Shown: positions 52,148 through 60,687 of the stretch, piece by piece
Numbering within the stretch: position 1 is the first letter of the stretch
Layout of the letters: the number at the start of each line of letters is the position of its first letter
Assembly (NCBI RefSeq): GCF_014117265.1
Contig: NZ_CP059833.1
Coordinates: 868,001 to 932,000 of the forward strand
Reading direction: 5' to 3'
Source: Corynebacterium hindlerae
GTDB taxonomy: Bacteria; Actinomycetota; Actinomycetes; Mycobacteriales; Mycobacteriaceae
Length of the DNA: 64,000 nucleotides
Notes under the pieces: model-generated
The model's database searches: none
Told to the model about the DNA's origin: nothing
What the model saw: the letters and a program-made list of their open reading frames with translations, nothing else
Position numbers and translations under genes: made by a program

Positions 52148-53746
52148 ATGACAATTTCCTCACCTTTGCCGAAGCTGCAGGAGCCTACGAGCACTGCCCA
52201 CGCCAGCACTGCAGAAAAGATCGCAGATCTGCAGGCTCGCCGTGATGAAGCACTGTCCATTTCCAAGGAGCGCGAAGGGCGCCTTACTGCCCGCGAGCGC
52301 CTAGATTTCCTCCTCGACGAGGATTCCTTTGTAGAAACCGATATGCTTGCCCGCCACCGCACCCATGACTTTGGCATGTACGCCAAGCGGCCGGTCACTG
52401 ACGGCATTGTTACCGGTTGGGGCACGATCGATGGCCGTGAGGTGTGCGTCTTTTCCCAGGATGGCACCGTGATGGGTGGCGCGTTGGGCGAGGTTTATGG
52501 CGAGAAAATGATCAAGATCATGGAGCTTGCTGTCACCACCGGCCGCCCACTCATCGGTTTGTACGAGGGCGCCGGCGCCCGTATTCAGGATGGCGCGGTT
52601 TCCCTCGACCAGATCGCGCGCACGTTCTACCACAATGTCAATGCCTCGGGCGTGGTCCCGCAGATCTCCGTCATCATGGGCGCGTGTGCTGGTGGCAACG
52701 CGTATTCCCCAGCTCTGACAGACTTCGTGGTCATGGTGGACAAGCAGTCGAAGATGTTTGTTACCGGCCCGGATGTGATTAAGACGGTGACTGGTGAAGT
52801 CATTACCCAGGAAGAGCTGGGTGGCGCTTCGACCCACATGGCTACCGCCGGTAACTGCCACTACGTTGCCCAGACCGATGAAGAGGCATTGGAATGGGTG
52901 CAGGACTTGCTGTACTACCTTCCAAGTAACAATCGTGACTACGCACCGACCGAACCGGTAGCTCCGTTTGAGCAGTCCGCCGATGACCTGCTGCTGGACA
53001 GCATCATCCCGGACTCCCCCACCGTTCCTTATGACGTCCGCGATGTGATCGCTATCTTGACCGATGACTCCGACTACTTCGAGATCCAGGCCGACCGCGC
53101 CGAAAATGTGGTTATCGCTTTCGGTCGTATCGATGGTCAGTCCGTCGGTTTCGTTGCCAATCAGCCGATGCACTTCGCTGGCTGCTTGGATATCGACTCT
53201 TCCGAGAAGGCTGCGCGTTTCGTCCGTACCTGCGATGCCTTTAATATTCCGATCGTCATGTTGGTGGATGTTCCAGGCTTCCTGCCGGGGGCTGGCCAGG
53301 AATACGGCGGCATCCTGCGTCGTGGTGCGAAGCTGCTGTACGCCTACGGCGAGGCAACGGTTCCGAAGATCACCGTGACGATGCGCAAGGCCTACGGTGG
53401 CGCTTACTGCGTGATGGGATCTAAGGGCCTAGGCGCCGATGTGAACCTCGCGTGGCCTACCGCCCAGATTGCCGTGATGGGTGCCGCTGGCGCCGTCGGC
53501 TTTATCTACCGCAAGGATATTAAGGACGCCCACAAGAAGGGCCTCGACGTGGAGCAACTCGTCCGCTCCTTCGAGCGCGAGTACGAGGAGCACATGCTCA
53601 CCCCGTACGCCGCCGCTGAGCGCGGGCTTATCGACGCCGTGATCCTCCCATCCGAGACCCGGGAGCAGATCTCGCGCAACCTGCGCCTGCTACGCAACAA
53701 GAATGTCTCCCGTCCGGCACGCAAGCATGGAAATATTCCGCTGTAA
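52148..53746 (+). CDS. dtsR1: Acyl-CoA carboxylase beta subunit DtsR1 (AccD1-type)
   Basis: 532 residues. Carboxyltransferase of the acetyl-CoA carboxylase complex (with biotinylated AccBC and AccE), first step of fatty acid synthesis. MTISSPL start, [12 protein letters not shown] oxyanion stretch ([19 protein letters not shown]), GAGARIQDG and [11 protein letters not shown] in the N-domain, [17 protein letters not shown] and [15 protein letters not shown] in the C-domain; ends ARKHGNIPL. Start, end and position beside birA match C. glutamicum dtsR1. Its 3' end is duplicated 1.17 kb downstream. Confidence 0.93.
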   Translation: MTISSPLPKLQEPTSTAHASTAEKIADLQARRDEALSISKEREGRLTARERLDFLLDEDSFVETDMLARHRTHDFGMYAKRPVTDGIVTGWGTIDGREVCVFSQDGTVMGGALGEVYGEKMIKIMELAVTTGRPLIGLYEGAGARIQDGAVSLDQIARTFYHNVNASGVVPQISVIMGACAGGNAYSPALTDFVVMVDKQSKMFVTGPDVIKTVTGEVITQEELGGASTHMATAGNCHYVAQTDEEALEWVQDLLYYLPSNNRDYAPTEPVAPFEQSADDLLLDSIIPDSPTVPYDVRDVIAILTDDSDYFEIQADRAENVVIAFGRIDGQSVGFVANQPMHFAGCLDIDSSEKAARFVRTCDAFNIPIVMLVDVPGFLPGAGQEYGGILRRGAKLLYAYGEATVPKITVTMRKAYGGAYCVMGSKGLGADVNLAWPTAQIAVMGAAGAVGFIYRKDIKDAHKKGLDVEQLVRSFEREYEEHMLTPYAAAERGLIDAVILPSETREQISRNLRLLRNKNVSRPARKHGNIPL

Positions 53747-53747
53747 T
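53717..53747 (+). repeat. Native 3' end of dtsR1, proximal repeat of insert 3
   Basis: Covers codons K-H-G-N-I-P-L and the stop. 27 of 31 bases match 54889-54919 in the same orientation. The segment between holds the bacteriocin and membrane-protein genes. Confidence 0.78.
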
Positions 53748-53774
53748 GCTAATTGAAACCGTTTCAATTAGCAT
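53746..53774. terminator. Palindrome at the end of dtsR1
   Basis: ATGCTAATTGAAAC (53746-53759), one C, and GTTTCAATTAGCAT (53761-53774): a perfect 14-base arm palindrome that begins in the dtsR1 stop codon. It lacks a T tract, so it may be a terminator stem or a protein-binding site. Confidence 0.55.
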
Positions 53775-53876
53775 GTAACATCTATCATGTTCCCAACTGA
53801 GGAACTATCCCCTTCCCCCAAGATAGTGCAGTAGCACCTGTGGATACACACATCCACCCAAGAACAAGGAGAGACA

Positions 53877-54291
53877 ATGAAAAACCAGTTTGCTAGCTTG
53901 CGCTGCGATCATGGTTCTCACACCCACCACCGCGAGTGCTGACACATATGATGACACGCAATTGGGTCAGCAAATCGTCCTAACCCGCGATGCCAACGGC
54001 ACGCCAACATCCGGCATGATCACCTTCGATGTCGACACAGAGTTTCCCATGCAACCGCTTGCTACCGAAAACGTTGGAGGCGGGACATGGACCTATGGCG
54101 CGCATTTCACCAGCGAAGGCAAGAAAGTCTGCCGATCCACCTATTTACACCAAACCAAGACACACACTGCGACTGCAATCATGGACGAGGTGGTTGATCG
54201 TAAGACTGCTCGACCTGGCACTCCTGCCGCTGCGGAGGTAGTGGGAGGTATCTTCTCCGGCACGTGCAACGCTTACTGGTCAACTCAGTAA
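53877..54291 (+). CDS. Lactococcin 972-family bacteriocin precursor (signal peptide out of frame)
   Basis: The mature region (frame of 53890-54291) ends with the family pattern: GGGTWTYGAHF, STYLHQTKTHTATAIM, then GIFSGTCNAYWSTQ; the two Cys may form a disulfide. Lactococcin 972 binds lipid II and blocks septum formation. The best start, ATG 53877 with AAGGAGAGACA, is one frame off. If the five A at 53880-53884 were four, it would encode MKTSLLACAAIMVLTPTTASA, a perfect signal peptide fused in frame. So the gene is frameshifted by one base, a phase-variable tract, or has a sequencing error. TTG 53890 is a poor alternative start. Confidence 0.75.
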
Positions 54292-54296
54292 CCTAT

Positions 54297-54342
54297 ATTG
54301 CGTCGGGTCAACACACTTTGAAGTGTGTTGACCCGACGCAAT
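54297..54342. terminator. 22-base perfect inverted repeat after the bacteriocin gene
   Basis: ATTGCGTCGGGTCAACACACTT (54297-54318; 22 bases), TG, and the exact complement (54321-54342). It starts 6 bases after the bacteriocin stop and ends 12 bases before the membrane-protein ATG. It should stop or strongly reduce read-through; no long T tract follows. Confidence 0.65.
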
Positions 54343-54353
54343 TCTAATTCGCC

Positions 54354-54896
54354 ATGCACGAGAACAATCTGAAATTTATCACTGCAGGCATATCACTTGC
54401 TGTACTCTCTTCTATCTCAGGGCTAACAGGATGCACTGCACTAGTAACTTCCGCGGGATTCCCCTGGCCTTGGCTATGGATCGGCTTTGCGGTGCCTTAC
54501 CTCTTGAGATCCCATTCAAGGTGCTTTCTCGCAGCATACGGCTCCGCCTCCACCGGCCTGTTTCTTGCTTTCGAAACAGGAATAGATGTCTTGCTTGATA
54601 CCGGTGCGTCTTTAGAACCTGGAGTGGAAGCGATCTACTGGTTTTTCATAGGATGCGCTTCCGGCGCAATAACTACCTCACTGGGCATTCTGAGCACTTC
54701 CCAGAGCCGTTGGCGTTACGTAGGGATACTTATTTTTGGAGTGATTGTTTCTGCCTCGTTCAAATGGGCAATTCGCTGGCCGTTCAGTCTGAACCCCGAA
54801 GTCATTTTTTGGCTATCGCTGTGGGCGCTGTTGAACTTCTGCTTACTCACTTGGGCCGCAATCAGTAGGCCGCAATCCAAAGTGCTCCGCACGTAA
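54354..54896 (+). CDS. Membrane protein next to the bacteriocin gene
   Basis: 180 residues with about five or six helices (ITAGISLAVLSSISGLTG, WPWLWIGFAVPYLL, AIYWFFIGCASGAITTSLGI, YVGILIFGVIVSASFKW, VIFWLSLWALLNFCLLTWAA). No known family recognised with confidence. Position after the bacteriocin within the same insert suggests self-protection or export, but lactococcin 972 loci usually encode a larger membrane protein and an ABC ATPase, neither of which is here. Its last codons run into the dtsR1 relic repeat. Confidence 0.6.
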   Translation: MHENNLKFITAGISLAVLSSISGLTGCTALVTSAGFPWPWLWIGFAVPYLLRSHSRCFLAAYGSASTGLFLAFETGIDVLLDTGASLEPGVEAIYWFFIGCASGAITTSLGILSTSQSRWRYVGILIFGVIVSASFKWAIRWPFSLNPEVIFWLSLWALLNFCLLTWAAISRPQSKVLRT

Positions 54897-54919
54897 GCAT
54901 GGGAACATCCCGCTGTAAT
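54889..54919 (+). repeat. Relic copy of the 3' end of dtsR1 (distal repeat of insert 3)
   Basis: Reads K-H-G-N-I-P-L-stop in the dtsR1 frame (AAG CAT GGG AAC ATC CCG CTG TAA), preceded by CGCACG. Its four mismatches to the native end are synonymous. It overlaps the last bases of the membrane-protein gene and lies ~200 bases before dtsR2. The gap 54920-55121 shows no gene; it contains a small hairpin, AAAGCGGGGC-like palindrome near 55010-55035, and the dtsR2 promoter. Confidence 0.78.
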
Positions 54920-55121
54920 AAGACCTCTGTCCGCTTGCGTACCTTTGCAAAGTTCACCGCGTTGTGTAGCAATATGATGATCACATCGCAGCGACGCAGT
55001 TCGTGATCTGCCCCGCTTTTACCCCTAAAAGCGGGGCTAATCACCACGGATTTCACGATTTGAACCAATTCAAGTGCCCACTCGGTAACAAAATCGGGGA
55101 TAGCCCCCTAGACTAATTCCC

Positions 55122-56747
55122 ATGACTGCCGCAATGAACACTGGCGCTGAGACGCCTGATCTGACGACCACCGCTGGCAAGCTGGCCGACCTGCGTGCCC
55201 GCATTGCCGAGACCCAAGCCCCAATGGGTGAAGCTTCAATCGAGAAGGTTCACGCCGCTGGCAAGAAGACCGCTCGTGAGCGCATCGAGTACCTGTTTGA
55301 CGAAGGCTCCTTCGTCGAGGTTGACGCCTTGGCTCGCCACCGGTCCAAGAACTTCGGCCTGGACGCTAAGCGCCCAGTGACCGACGGTGTTGTGACCGGC
55401 TACGGCACCATCGACGGCCGCAAGGTTTGCGTCTTTTCTCAGGACGGCTCCGTGTTCGGTGGCGCACTGGGTGAGGTGTACGGCGAAAAGATCGTGAAGA
55501 TCATGGATCTTGCCGTCAAGACCGGTGTTCCACTGATCGGCATTAACGAAGGCGCTGGCGCTCGTATCCAGGAGGGCGTCGTTTCCCTGGGCGCTTACGC
55601 CAAGATCTTCTACCGTAACGTTCAGGCTTCCGGCGTGATCCCACAGATCTCCCTGATCATGGGCGCTTGCGCTGGTGGCCACGTTTACTCCCCAGCTATC
55701 ACCGACTTCATCGTCATGGTGGACAAGACCTCCAAGATGTTCATCACCGGCCCAGATGTGATCAAGACCGTCACCGGCGAAGACATCACTCAGGAAGAGC
55801 TCGGTGGCGCACACACCCACATGTCCACCTCCGGTACCTCCCACTACACCGGCGCTGATGACGCCGATGCACTGGACTGGGTTCGCGAGCTGGTCTCTTA
55901 CCTGCCATCCAACAACCGTGCGGAAGCTCCTCGCATGGAGGCAGACATCATGGTGGGCTCCATCCAGGAGAACATCAATGACACCGACCTTGAGCTGGAC
56001 ACCATCATCCCAGACTCCCCGAACCTTCCTTACGACATGAAGGACGTCATCACCCGCATCGTGGACGATGGCGAGTTCCTGGAGATCCAGGAGTCCTACG
56101 CAGAGAACATCATCATCGGCTTCGGTCGTGTTGAGGGACGCTCCGTGGGTATCGTCGCTAACCAGCCAATGCAGTTCGCAGGCTGCCTCGACATCAAGGC
56201 TTCCGAAAAGGCTGCCCGTTTCGTCCGCACCTGTGACGCTTTCAACGTCCCAATCATCGAGTTCGTGGACGTCCCAGGCTTCCTGCCAGGCACCAACCAG
56301 GAGTACGACGGCATCATCCGCCGTGGCGCGAAGCTGCTCTACGCATACTCCGAGGCAACCGTTCCAAAGATCACCGTCATTACCCGTAAGTCCTACGGTG
56401 GCGCTTACTGTGTGATGGGTTCCAAGGACATGGGTGCAGACATTGTTCTCGCATGGCCTACCGCTCAGATCGCCGTCATGGGCGCTTCCGGCGCCGTCGG
56501 CTTCATCTACCGCAAGGAGCTCAAGGCAGCTGCTGCCGAGGGCAAGGACGTTGCGGCCGTCATGAAGGAATACGAGAAGGACTACGAAGAGACCCTCGTG
56601 AACCCATACATGGCAGCAGAGCGCGGCTACGTCGACGCTGTTATTCCTCCATCCGAGACCCGTGGCCAGATCATCGAAGGCCTGCGTCTGCTCGAGCGCA
56701 AGGTTGTCAACGTTCCTGCCAAGAAGCACGGCAACATTCCACTGTAA
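55122..56747 (+). CDS. dtsR2: Acyl-CoA carboxylase beta subunit DtsR2 (AccD2-type)
   Basis: 541 residues, a paralogue of dtsR1 over its full length (same [47 protein letters not shown] and [15 protein letters not shown] motifs; ends AKKHGNIPL). In C. glutamicum this paralogue joins AccD3 to carboxylate long acyl-CoA for mycolate synthesis. The assignment to DtsR2 rests on position between dtsR1 and accE. The codon bias is very strong, typical of high expression. Confidence 0.9.
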   Translation: MTAAMNTGAETPDLTTTAGKLADLRARIAETQAPMGEASIEKVHAAGKKTARERIEYLFDEGSFVEVDALARHRSKNFGLDAKRPVTDGVVTGYGTIDGRKVCVFSQDGSVFGGALGEVYGEKIVKIMDLAVKTGVPLIGINEGAGARIQEGVVSLGAYAKIFYRNVQASGVIPQISLIMGACAGGHVYSPAITDFIVMVDKTSKMFITGPDVIKTVTGEDITQEELGGAHTHMSTSGTSHYTGADDADALDWVRELVSYLPSNNRAEAPRMEADIMVGSIQENINDTDLELDTIIPDSPNLPYDMKDVITRIVDDGEFLEIQESYAENIIIGFGRVEGRSVGIVANQPMQFAGCLDIKASEKAARFVRTCDAFNVPIIEFVDVPGFLPGTNQEYDGIIRRGAKLLYAYSEATVPKITVITRKSYGGAYCVMGSKDMGADIVLAWPTAQIAVMGASGAVGFIYRKELKAAAAEGKDVAAVMKEYEKDYEETLVNPYMAAERGYVDAVIPPSETRGQIIEGLRLLERKVVNVPAKKHGNIPL

Positions 56748-56759
56748 GGAACTAACTCC

Positions 56760-56972
56760 ATGGAAGAAACCAAGAAGCCATTTTTGACCGTCACGAAGGG
56801 CAACCCAGACGACACCCAGGTGGCCGCGCTGACCGCGCTCTTCGCAGGTCTGAGCGCTGCTGGTGTACCAGAAGAGACCCCTGTTCGCAACAACTGGGGC
56901 AATGTCTCTGAGCGGCTGCAGCGCCCAATGACGTACAACCCGAATGCGTTCCACAACGTAACGTACTTCTAG
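56760..56972 (+). CDS. accE: Acyl-CoA carboxylase epsilon subunit
   Basis: 70 residues. Small actinobacterial subunit needed for full carboxylase activity. N-terminal FLTVTKGNPDDTQVAALTALFAGL is the AccE/PccE helix signature; the C-terminus SERLQRPMTYNPNAFHNVTYF is conserved. It starts 12 bases after the dtsR2 stop with AAGGAACTAACTCC and is ended by a hairpin. Confidence 0.92.
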   Translation: MEETKKPFLTVTKGNPDDTQVAALTALFAGLSAAGVPEETPVRNNWGNVSERLQRPMTYNPNAFHNVTYF

Positions 56973-56987
56973 GTTGGCATTCCTCCG

Positions 56988-57020
56988 AAAGCCTCGTGGC
57001 CAACAAGGTCGCGGGGCTTT
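56988..57020 (+). terminator. Terminator after accE
   Basis: AAAGCCTCG (56988-56996) pairs with CGGGGCTTT (57012-57020), one G-T pair, followed by TTCC. It lies 15 bases past the accE stop. Confidence 0.75.
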
Positions 57021-57119
57021 TCCAATGCAAAAAGAGTTAGCGGAGCCTGGATCGTCCCTTTCGTTCATAGCCTGGCAGATGCCTCAAATCAGCACCCGAT
57101 TTCTTTTACACTTGTCCCC

Positions 57120-57701
57120 ATGCGTATTGTCTTAGCCTCCGGCTCTCCATCACGTAAGCAAATCCTGGAACAAGCAGGCATTAGGCCCCATATTCACCCT
57201 GCTGATGTAGATGAGGACACGCTCATCGCGCGGTACGGATCGGAGCCTATGGTCGTCGAGAAGCTTGCGCAGGCCAAAGCCGAGGCCGTCGCAGCGCACT
57301 ACCCCGGCGACGTCGTTATCGGCTGTGACTCCATGCTCCTGCTCGACGGCGAGCTACAAGGAAAACCGCACACGGTGGACAACACCATCGCGCGGTGGCA
57401 GCAGCAGCGCGGCAAACGCGCTGAGCTGATCACGGGACACCACATCATCGGCCCGGAGCGGACCTACACCGGTACGTCCCGCACCACCGTGTATTTCGGT
57501 ACCCCCACCGATGCAGATATTGCGGCCTACGCCCGCTCCGGGGAACCCCTCAAGTGTGCCGGCGCTTTCACGCTAGAGGCGATGGGAGGCTGGTTTATTG
57601 ACCGCATCGACGGCGACCCTTCCAGCGTCATCGGACTGTCGCTGCCGCTGGTCCGCCAGGCCCTGTACGATTTCGGTATTAACGTCTCAGAATTGTGGTG
57701 A
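57120..57701 (+). CDS. maf: Maf-like nucleotide pyrophosphatase
   Basis: 193 residues. Hydrolyses non-canonical or modified nucleoside triphosphates. Start MRIVLASGSPSRKQILEQAG is the Maf signature (SxSPRR-type), GCDSMLLLDGELQGKP holds the catalytic Asp, and LKCAGAFTLEAMGG and IDGDPSSVIGLSLPLV are family stretches. TACACT lies 7 bases before the ATG, a leaderless promoter pattern. The next gene follows after 3 bases. Confidence 0.95.
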   Translation: MRIVLASGSPSRKQILEQAGIRPHIHPADVDEDTLIARYGSEPMVVEKLAQAKAEAVAAHYPGDVVIGCDSMLLLDGELQGKPHTVDNTIARWQQQRGKRAELITGHHIIGPERTYTGTSRTTVYFGTPTDADIAAYARSGEPLKCAGAFTLEAMGGWFIDRIDGDPSSVIGLSLPLVRQALYDFGINVSELW

Positions 57702-57704
57702 AAA

Positions 57705-58352
57705 ATGACTTACAAACGTCTCCTAGCAGCACCCATGGTGAGCACAGCGCTGCTGACTGCGTGCAGTGCCGAGCAAGACCCGCAAGCGACCTCTGCCACC
57801 TGTGTATATAAGGATTCGCGGAAGGCAGCCAAGGATGTGAAGAAGCCAAGTGAGCAACCGCCACACGGCACCGTCAACCTGACCCTGACCACGAATCACG
57901 GCGATATCGACCTCGCACTCAATGCGGACCAAGCGCCCTGCACTGTCGGCGCCATCACCTCGCTGGCCAAGCAGGGCTACTACGACAACACCGTCTGCCA
58001 CCGCCTCACCACTCAGGGCATCTACGTGCTCCAATGCGGTGATCCTAGTGCCACTGGCTCCGGCGGCCCCGGGTTCGTCTTCCCTGACGAATACCCAGTA
58101 GGTTCAGGGGAAAGCCCCATCTACAAGGCAGGCACCATCGCTATGGCAAACGCGGGACCGAACACCAATGGCTCCCAGTTCTTCCTCAACTACGAGGACT
58201 CGCCCTTGCCCCCGAATTACACGCTGTTCGGTGAAATGAGCCCCGAATCTACAGAGGTCGTCCGTGCCATTGCAGCGAAGGGGACCGCGACTGGTGGTGC
58301 CGACGGCGCCCCGAAAGAGGAAGTTTCAATTACGAAAGCGACGGTGAATTAA
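57705..58352 (+). CDS. Cyclophilin-type peptidyl-prolyl isomerase lipoprotein
   Basis: 215 residues. Lipoprotein signal with lipobox LTAC (MTYKRLLAAPMVSTALLTAC), then a cyclophilin domain (~60-210): TNHGDIDLALNADQAPCTVG, CHRLTTQGIYVLQCGDP, GSGGPGFVFPDEYP, GTIAMANAGPNTNGSQFFL. The catalytic Arg of FHR is kept as CHR, and two additional Cys (in APC and LQC) may form a disulfide outside the cell. It likely folds secreted or envelope proteins. Confidence 0.92.
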   Translation: MTYKRLLAAPMVSTALLTACSAEQDPQATSATCVYKDSRKAAKDVKKPSEQPPHGTVNLTLTTNHGDIDLALNADQAPCTVGAITSLAKQGYYDNTVCHRLTTQGIYVLQCGDPSATGSGGPGFVFPDEYPVGSGESPIYKAGTIAMANAGPNTNGSQFFLNYEDSPLPPNYTLFGEMSPESTEVVRAIAAKGTATGGADGAPKEEVSITKATVN

Positions 58353-58706
58353 ATGCAGCTCACTCCCCCACCAGTGCACGTTCCAGCCTTCAACTCCACT
58401 GACCCCTATCAGTGCCCGGGCAACCCGGAAGCCTGGGCACTCATGGCAGAGCAAGCCACCGATCCGCTGGTCAAATATGCTTTCGCCCGCACCGGCTACC
58501 ACCGCGGCCTGGATCTGCTGCGCGCAAATGGTTGGAAGGGGTACGGTCCAGTCCCGGCCTCCCACGCCCCTAATCTCGGTGTTCTTAAGGCGATTGCACA
58601 GTTGGCTCTCGCGGCTCGCGCGATTGGCGAGGACAGCGAATACGACCGCTGCCGTGCGCTCTTGTCAGACTGCGACAACTCGGTTGTGGGACCTCTACTC
58701 GGGTAA
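58353..58706 (+). CDS. DUF3151 family protein
   Basis: 117 residues. Start MQLTPPPVHVPAF, then a helical core (WALMAEQATDPLVKYAFARTGYHRGLDLLRANGWKG and GVLKAIAQLALAARAIGE), typical of DUF3151 in actinobacteria. Function unknown; cytosolic. The ATG follows the cyclophilin TAA with no gap (AATTAAATG), so translation is coupled. Confidence 0.8.
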   Translation: MQLTPPPVHVPAFNSTDPYQCPGNPEAWALMAEQATDPLVKYAFARTGYHRGLDLLRANGWKGYGPVPASHAPNLGVLKAIAQLALAARAIGEDSEYDRCRALLSDCDNSVVGPLLG

Positions 58707-58735
58707 GCCAGACCACAGCGAGTAAGTTGCTTTAT

Positions 58736-60674
58736 ATGGATATCAAACCAACCCCCTCAATCCGGGAGTTAACACTCCGCGGTGTGATCATTGGTGGCAT
58801 CATCACGTTGGTGTTCACCGCCGCGAATGTTTACCTCGGGCTTAAAGTCGGCCTTACCTTCGCAACTTCCATCCCAGCTGCCGTGATTTCCATGGCTGTC
58901 CTGCGTAAGTTCGCTGGACACACCATCCAGGAAAACAACATCGTGCAGACGATCGCGTCGGCAGCCGGTACGTTGTCCGCAATCATTTTCGTGCTTCCGG
59001 GCCTAGTGATGGTCGGCTGGTGGCAAGGCTTCGACTACTTCACCACCGCCTCAGTGTGCGCCATCGGCGGCATCTTGGGCGTCACCTATTCCATCCCGCT
59101 GCGTCGCGCACTGGTGACGGGCTCGGACTTGCCCTACCCGGAGGGTGTTGCCGCGGCCGAGGTGCTGCGAGTAGGAGATGACAACGGTTCCGCCGAGGAA
59201 AATAAGCGTGGGTTGCGAGTGATCACCCTCGGCGCCCTGGCGTCGGCGGGCTACTCACTGCTCACCGCACTGAAAGCCACTGCAGGTGGCTTATCGACGG
59301 CCTTCCGCGTCGGATCCGGTGGCACCATGGTGGGCACCTCGTTGTCCCTCGCACTGATCGGCGTTGGTCACCTCGTGGGCGTCGGCGTCGGTATCGCAAT
59401 GATCGTCGGCCTGTTGATTTCCTATGGCGTCCTGCTACCGGTATTCACGTCTGGCCAAGTCCCAGCCATGGGAGACGTTTCTGATGTGGTCGCCAGTACG
59501 TTCTCTTCCGAGGTCCGTTTCGTTGGCGCTGGCACCATGGCTGTCGCCGCGGTGTGGACGCTACTGAAGATCATCGGCCCTATCTTCTCTGGCATTAAGA
59601 GCTCCTTGGCTTCCGCTCGGAACCGTCGCGCTGGCGAAACCGTGGACATCACTGAGCGTGATATTCCGTTTCCGATCGTGGCTGGCGTGACGCTGGCGTC
59701 GATGATTCCGGTGGGGTTGCTGCTGTGGTTGTTCACCAAGGACACCGCTATCGCACACCACACTGCTGGTCTGGTGACGCTGTCCATCGTGTATGTCCTG
59801 GCAGTTGGTCTGCTGGTGGCTGCGATCTGTGGTTACATGGCCGGCTTGATCGGCGCATCCAACAGCCCGATTTCCGGTGTTGGCATCATCGTGGTGATCT
59901 CCGCAGCATTGCTGATTAAGACGATCGCCGGTGGTGAGGATCCAACGTCCCTCGTTGCTTACACACTCTTCACGGCCGCGGTGGTCTTTGGTATCGCGAC
60001 TATTTCCAATGACAACCTGCAGGATCTGAAGACTGGTCAGCTGGTGGGAGCTACCCCATGGAAGCAGCAGTTTGCTCTGATTCTGGGTGTCTTGTTCGGC
60101 TCTGCGATCATCCCACCAGTCCTGCAGCTCATGCTCACGGGCTTTGGTTTCCAGGGTGCTCCTGGTGCCGGCGATAATGCGCTCGCTGCGCCACAGGCCG
60201 CGCTGCTGTCCTCCGTGGCACAGGGTTGGTGACTCTCTCGACTGGTCCCTGATCGGCCTGGGCGCTGCGATCGGTGTGGGCATCATCATCGTCGATGAGG
60301 TTCTTGGTCGCACTACCAAGAACTTGCACCTGCCACCGCTGGCTGTTGGTATGGGCATGTACCTTCCGATCAGCCTGACTCTCATCATTCCGATCGGCGC
60401 GTTCATCGGGCGGGCGTTCAATAAGTGGGCGGAGCACAATGGTGGCGAACCAGTCAAGCGCCTTGGCGTGCTGCTGGCCACAGGTTTGATCGTTGGTGAA
60501 TCCCTGTTCGGTGTGCTCTTGGCCGGAATCATTGGCGCTACTGGCTCCGACGAACCGCTGGCCATCATGGGTGAATCCTTCGAATCTCCAGCGAAGTACC
60601 TCGGTTTGGTGATTTTCGTTGCACTGGTCGGTGGCATGTACTCCTGGCTGAAGAAGAACAAGGTGTCGCAGTAG
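58736..60674 (+). pseudogene. OPT-family oligopeptide transporter, frameshifted near 60226
   Basis: Two frames together give a full OPT transporter (~645 residues, about 15 helices). The first (58736-60232) covers NIVQTIASAAGTL through QAALLSSVAQG and ends early in W-stop; the second continues at GDSLDWSLIGLGAAIG to the stop at 60674. The break lies in GGGTTGGTGAC near 60226-60233, an insertion of one base or loss of two. ATG 58736 is chosen over an upstream TTG. The rest is intact with helix-rich transport core, so this may be a recent mutation or a sequencing error. OPT proteins import peptides or metal-chelates. Confidence 0.85.
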
Positions 60675-60687
60675 TACCGTGGAGAGC

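Noticed and set aside
55236..57068. 610-codon open frame on the minus strand across dtsR2
   Set aside because: Antisense shadow of a strongly codon-biased gene; no ribosome site, no recognisable domain, low-complexity composition.
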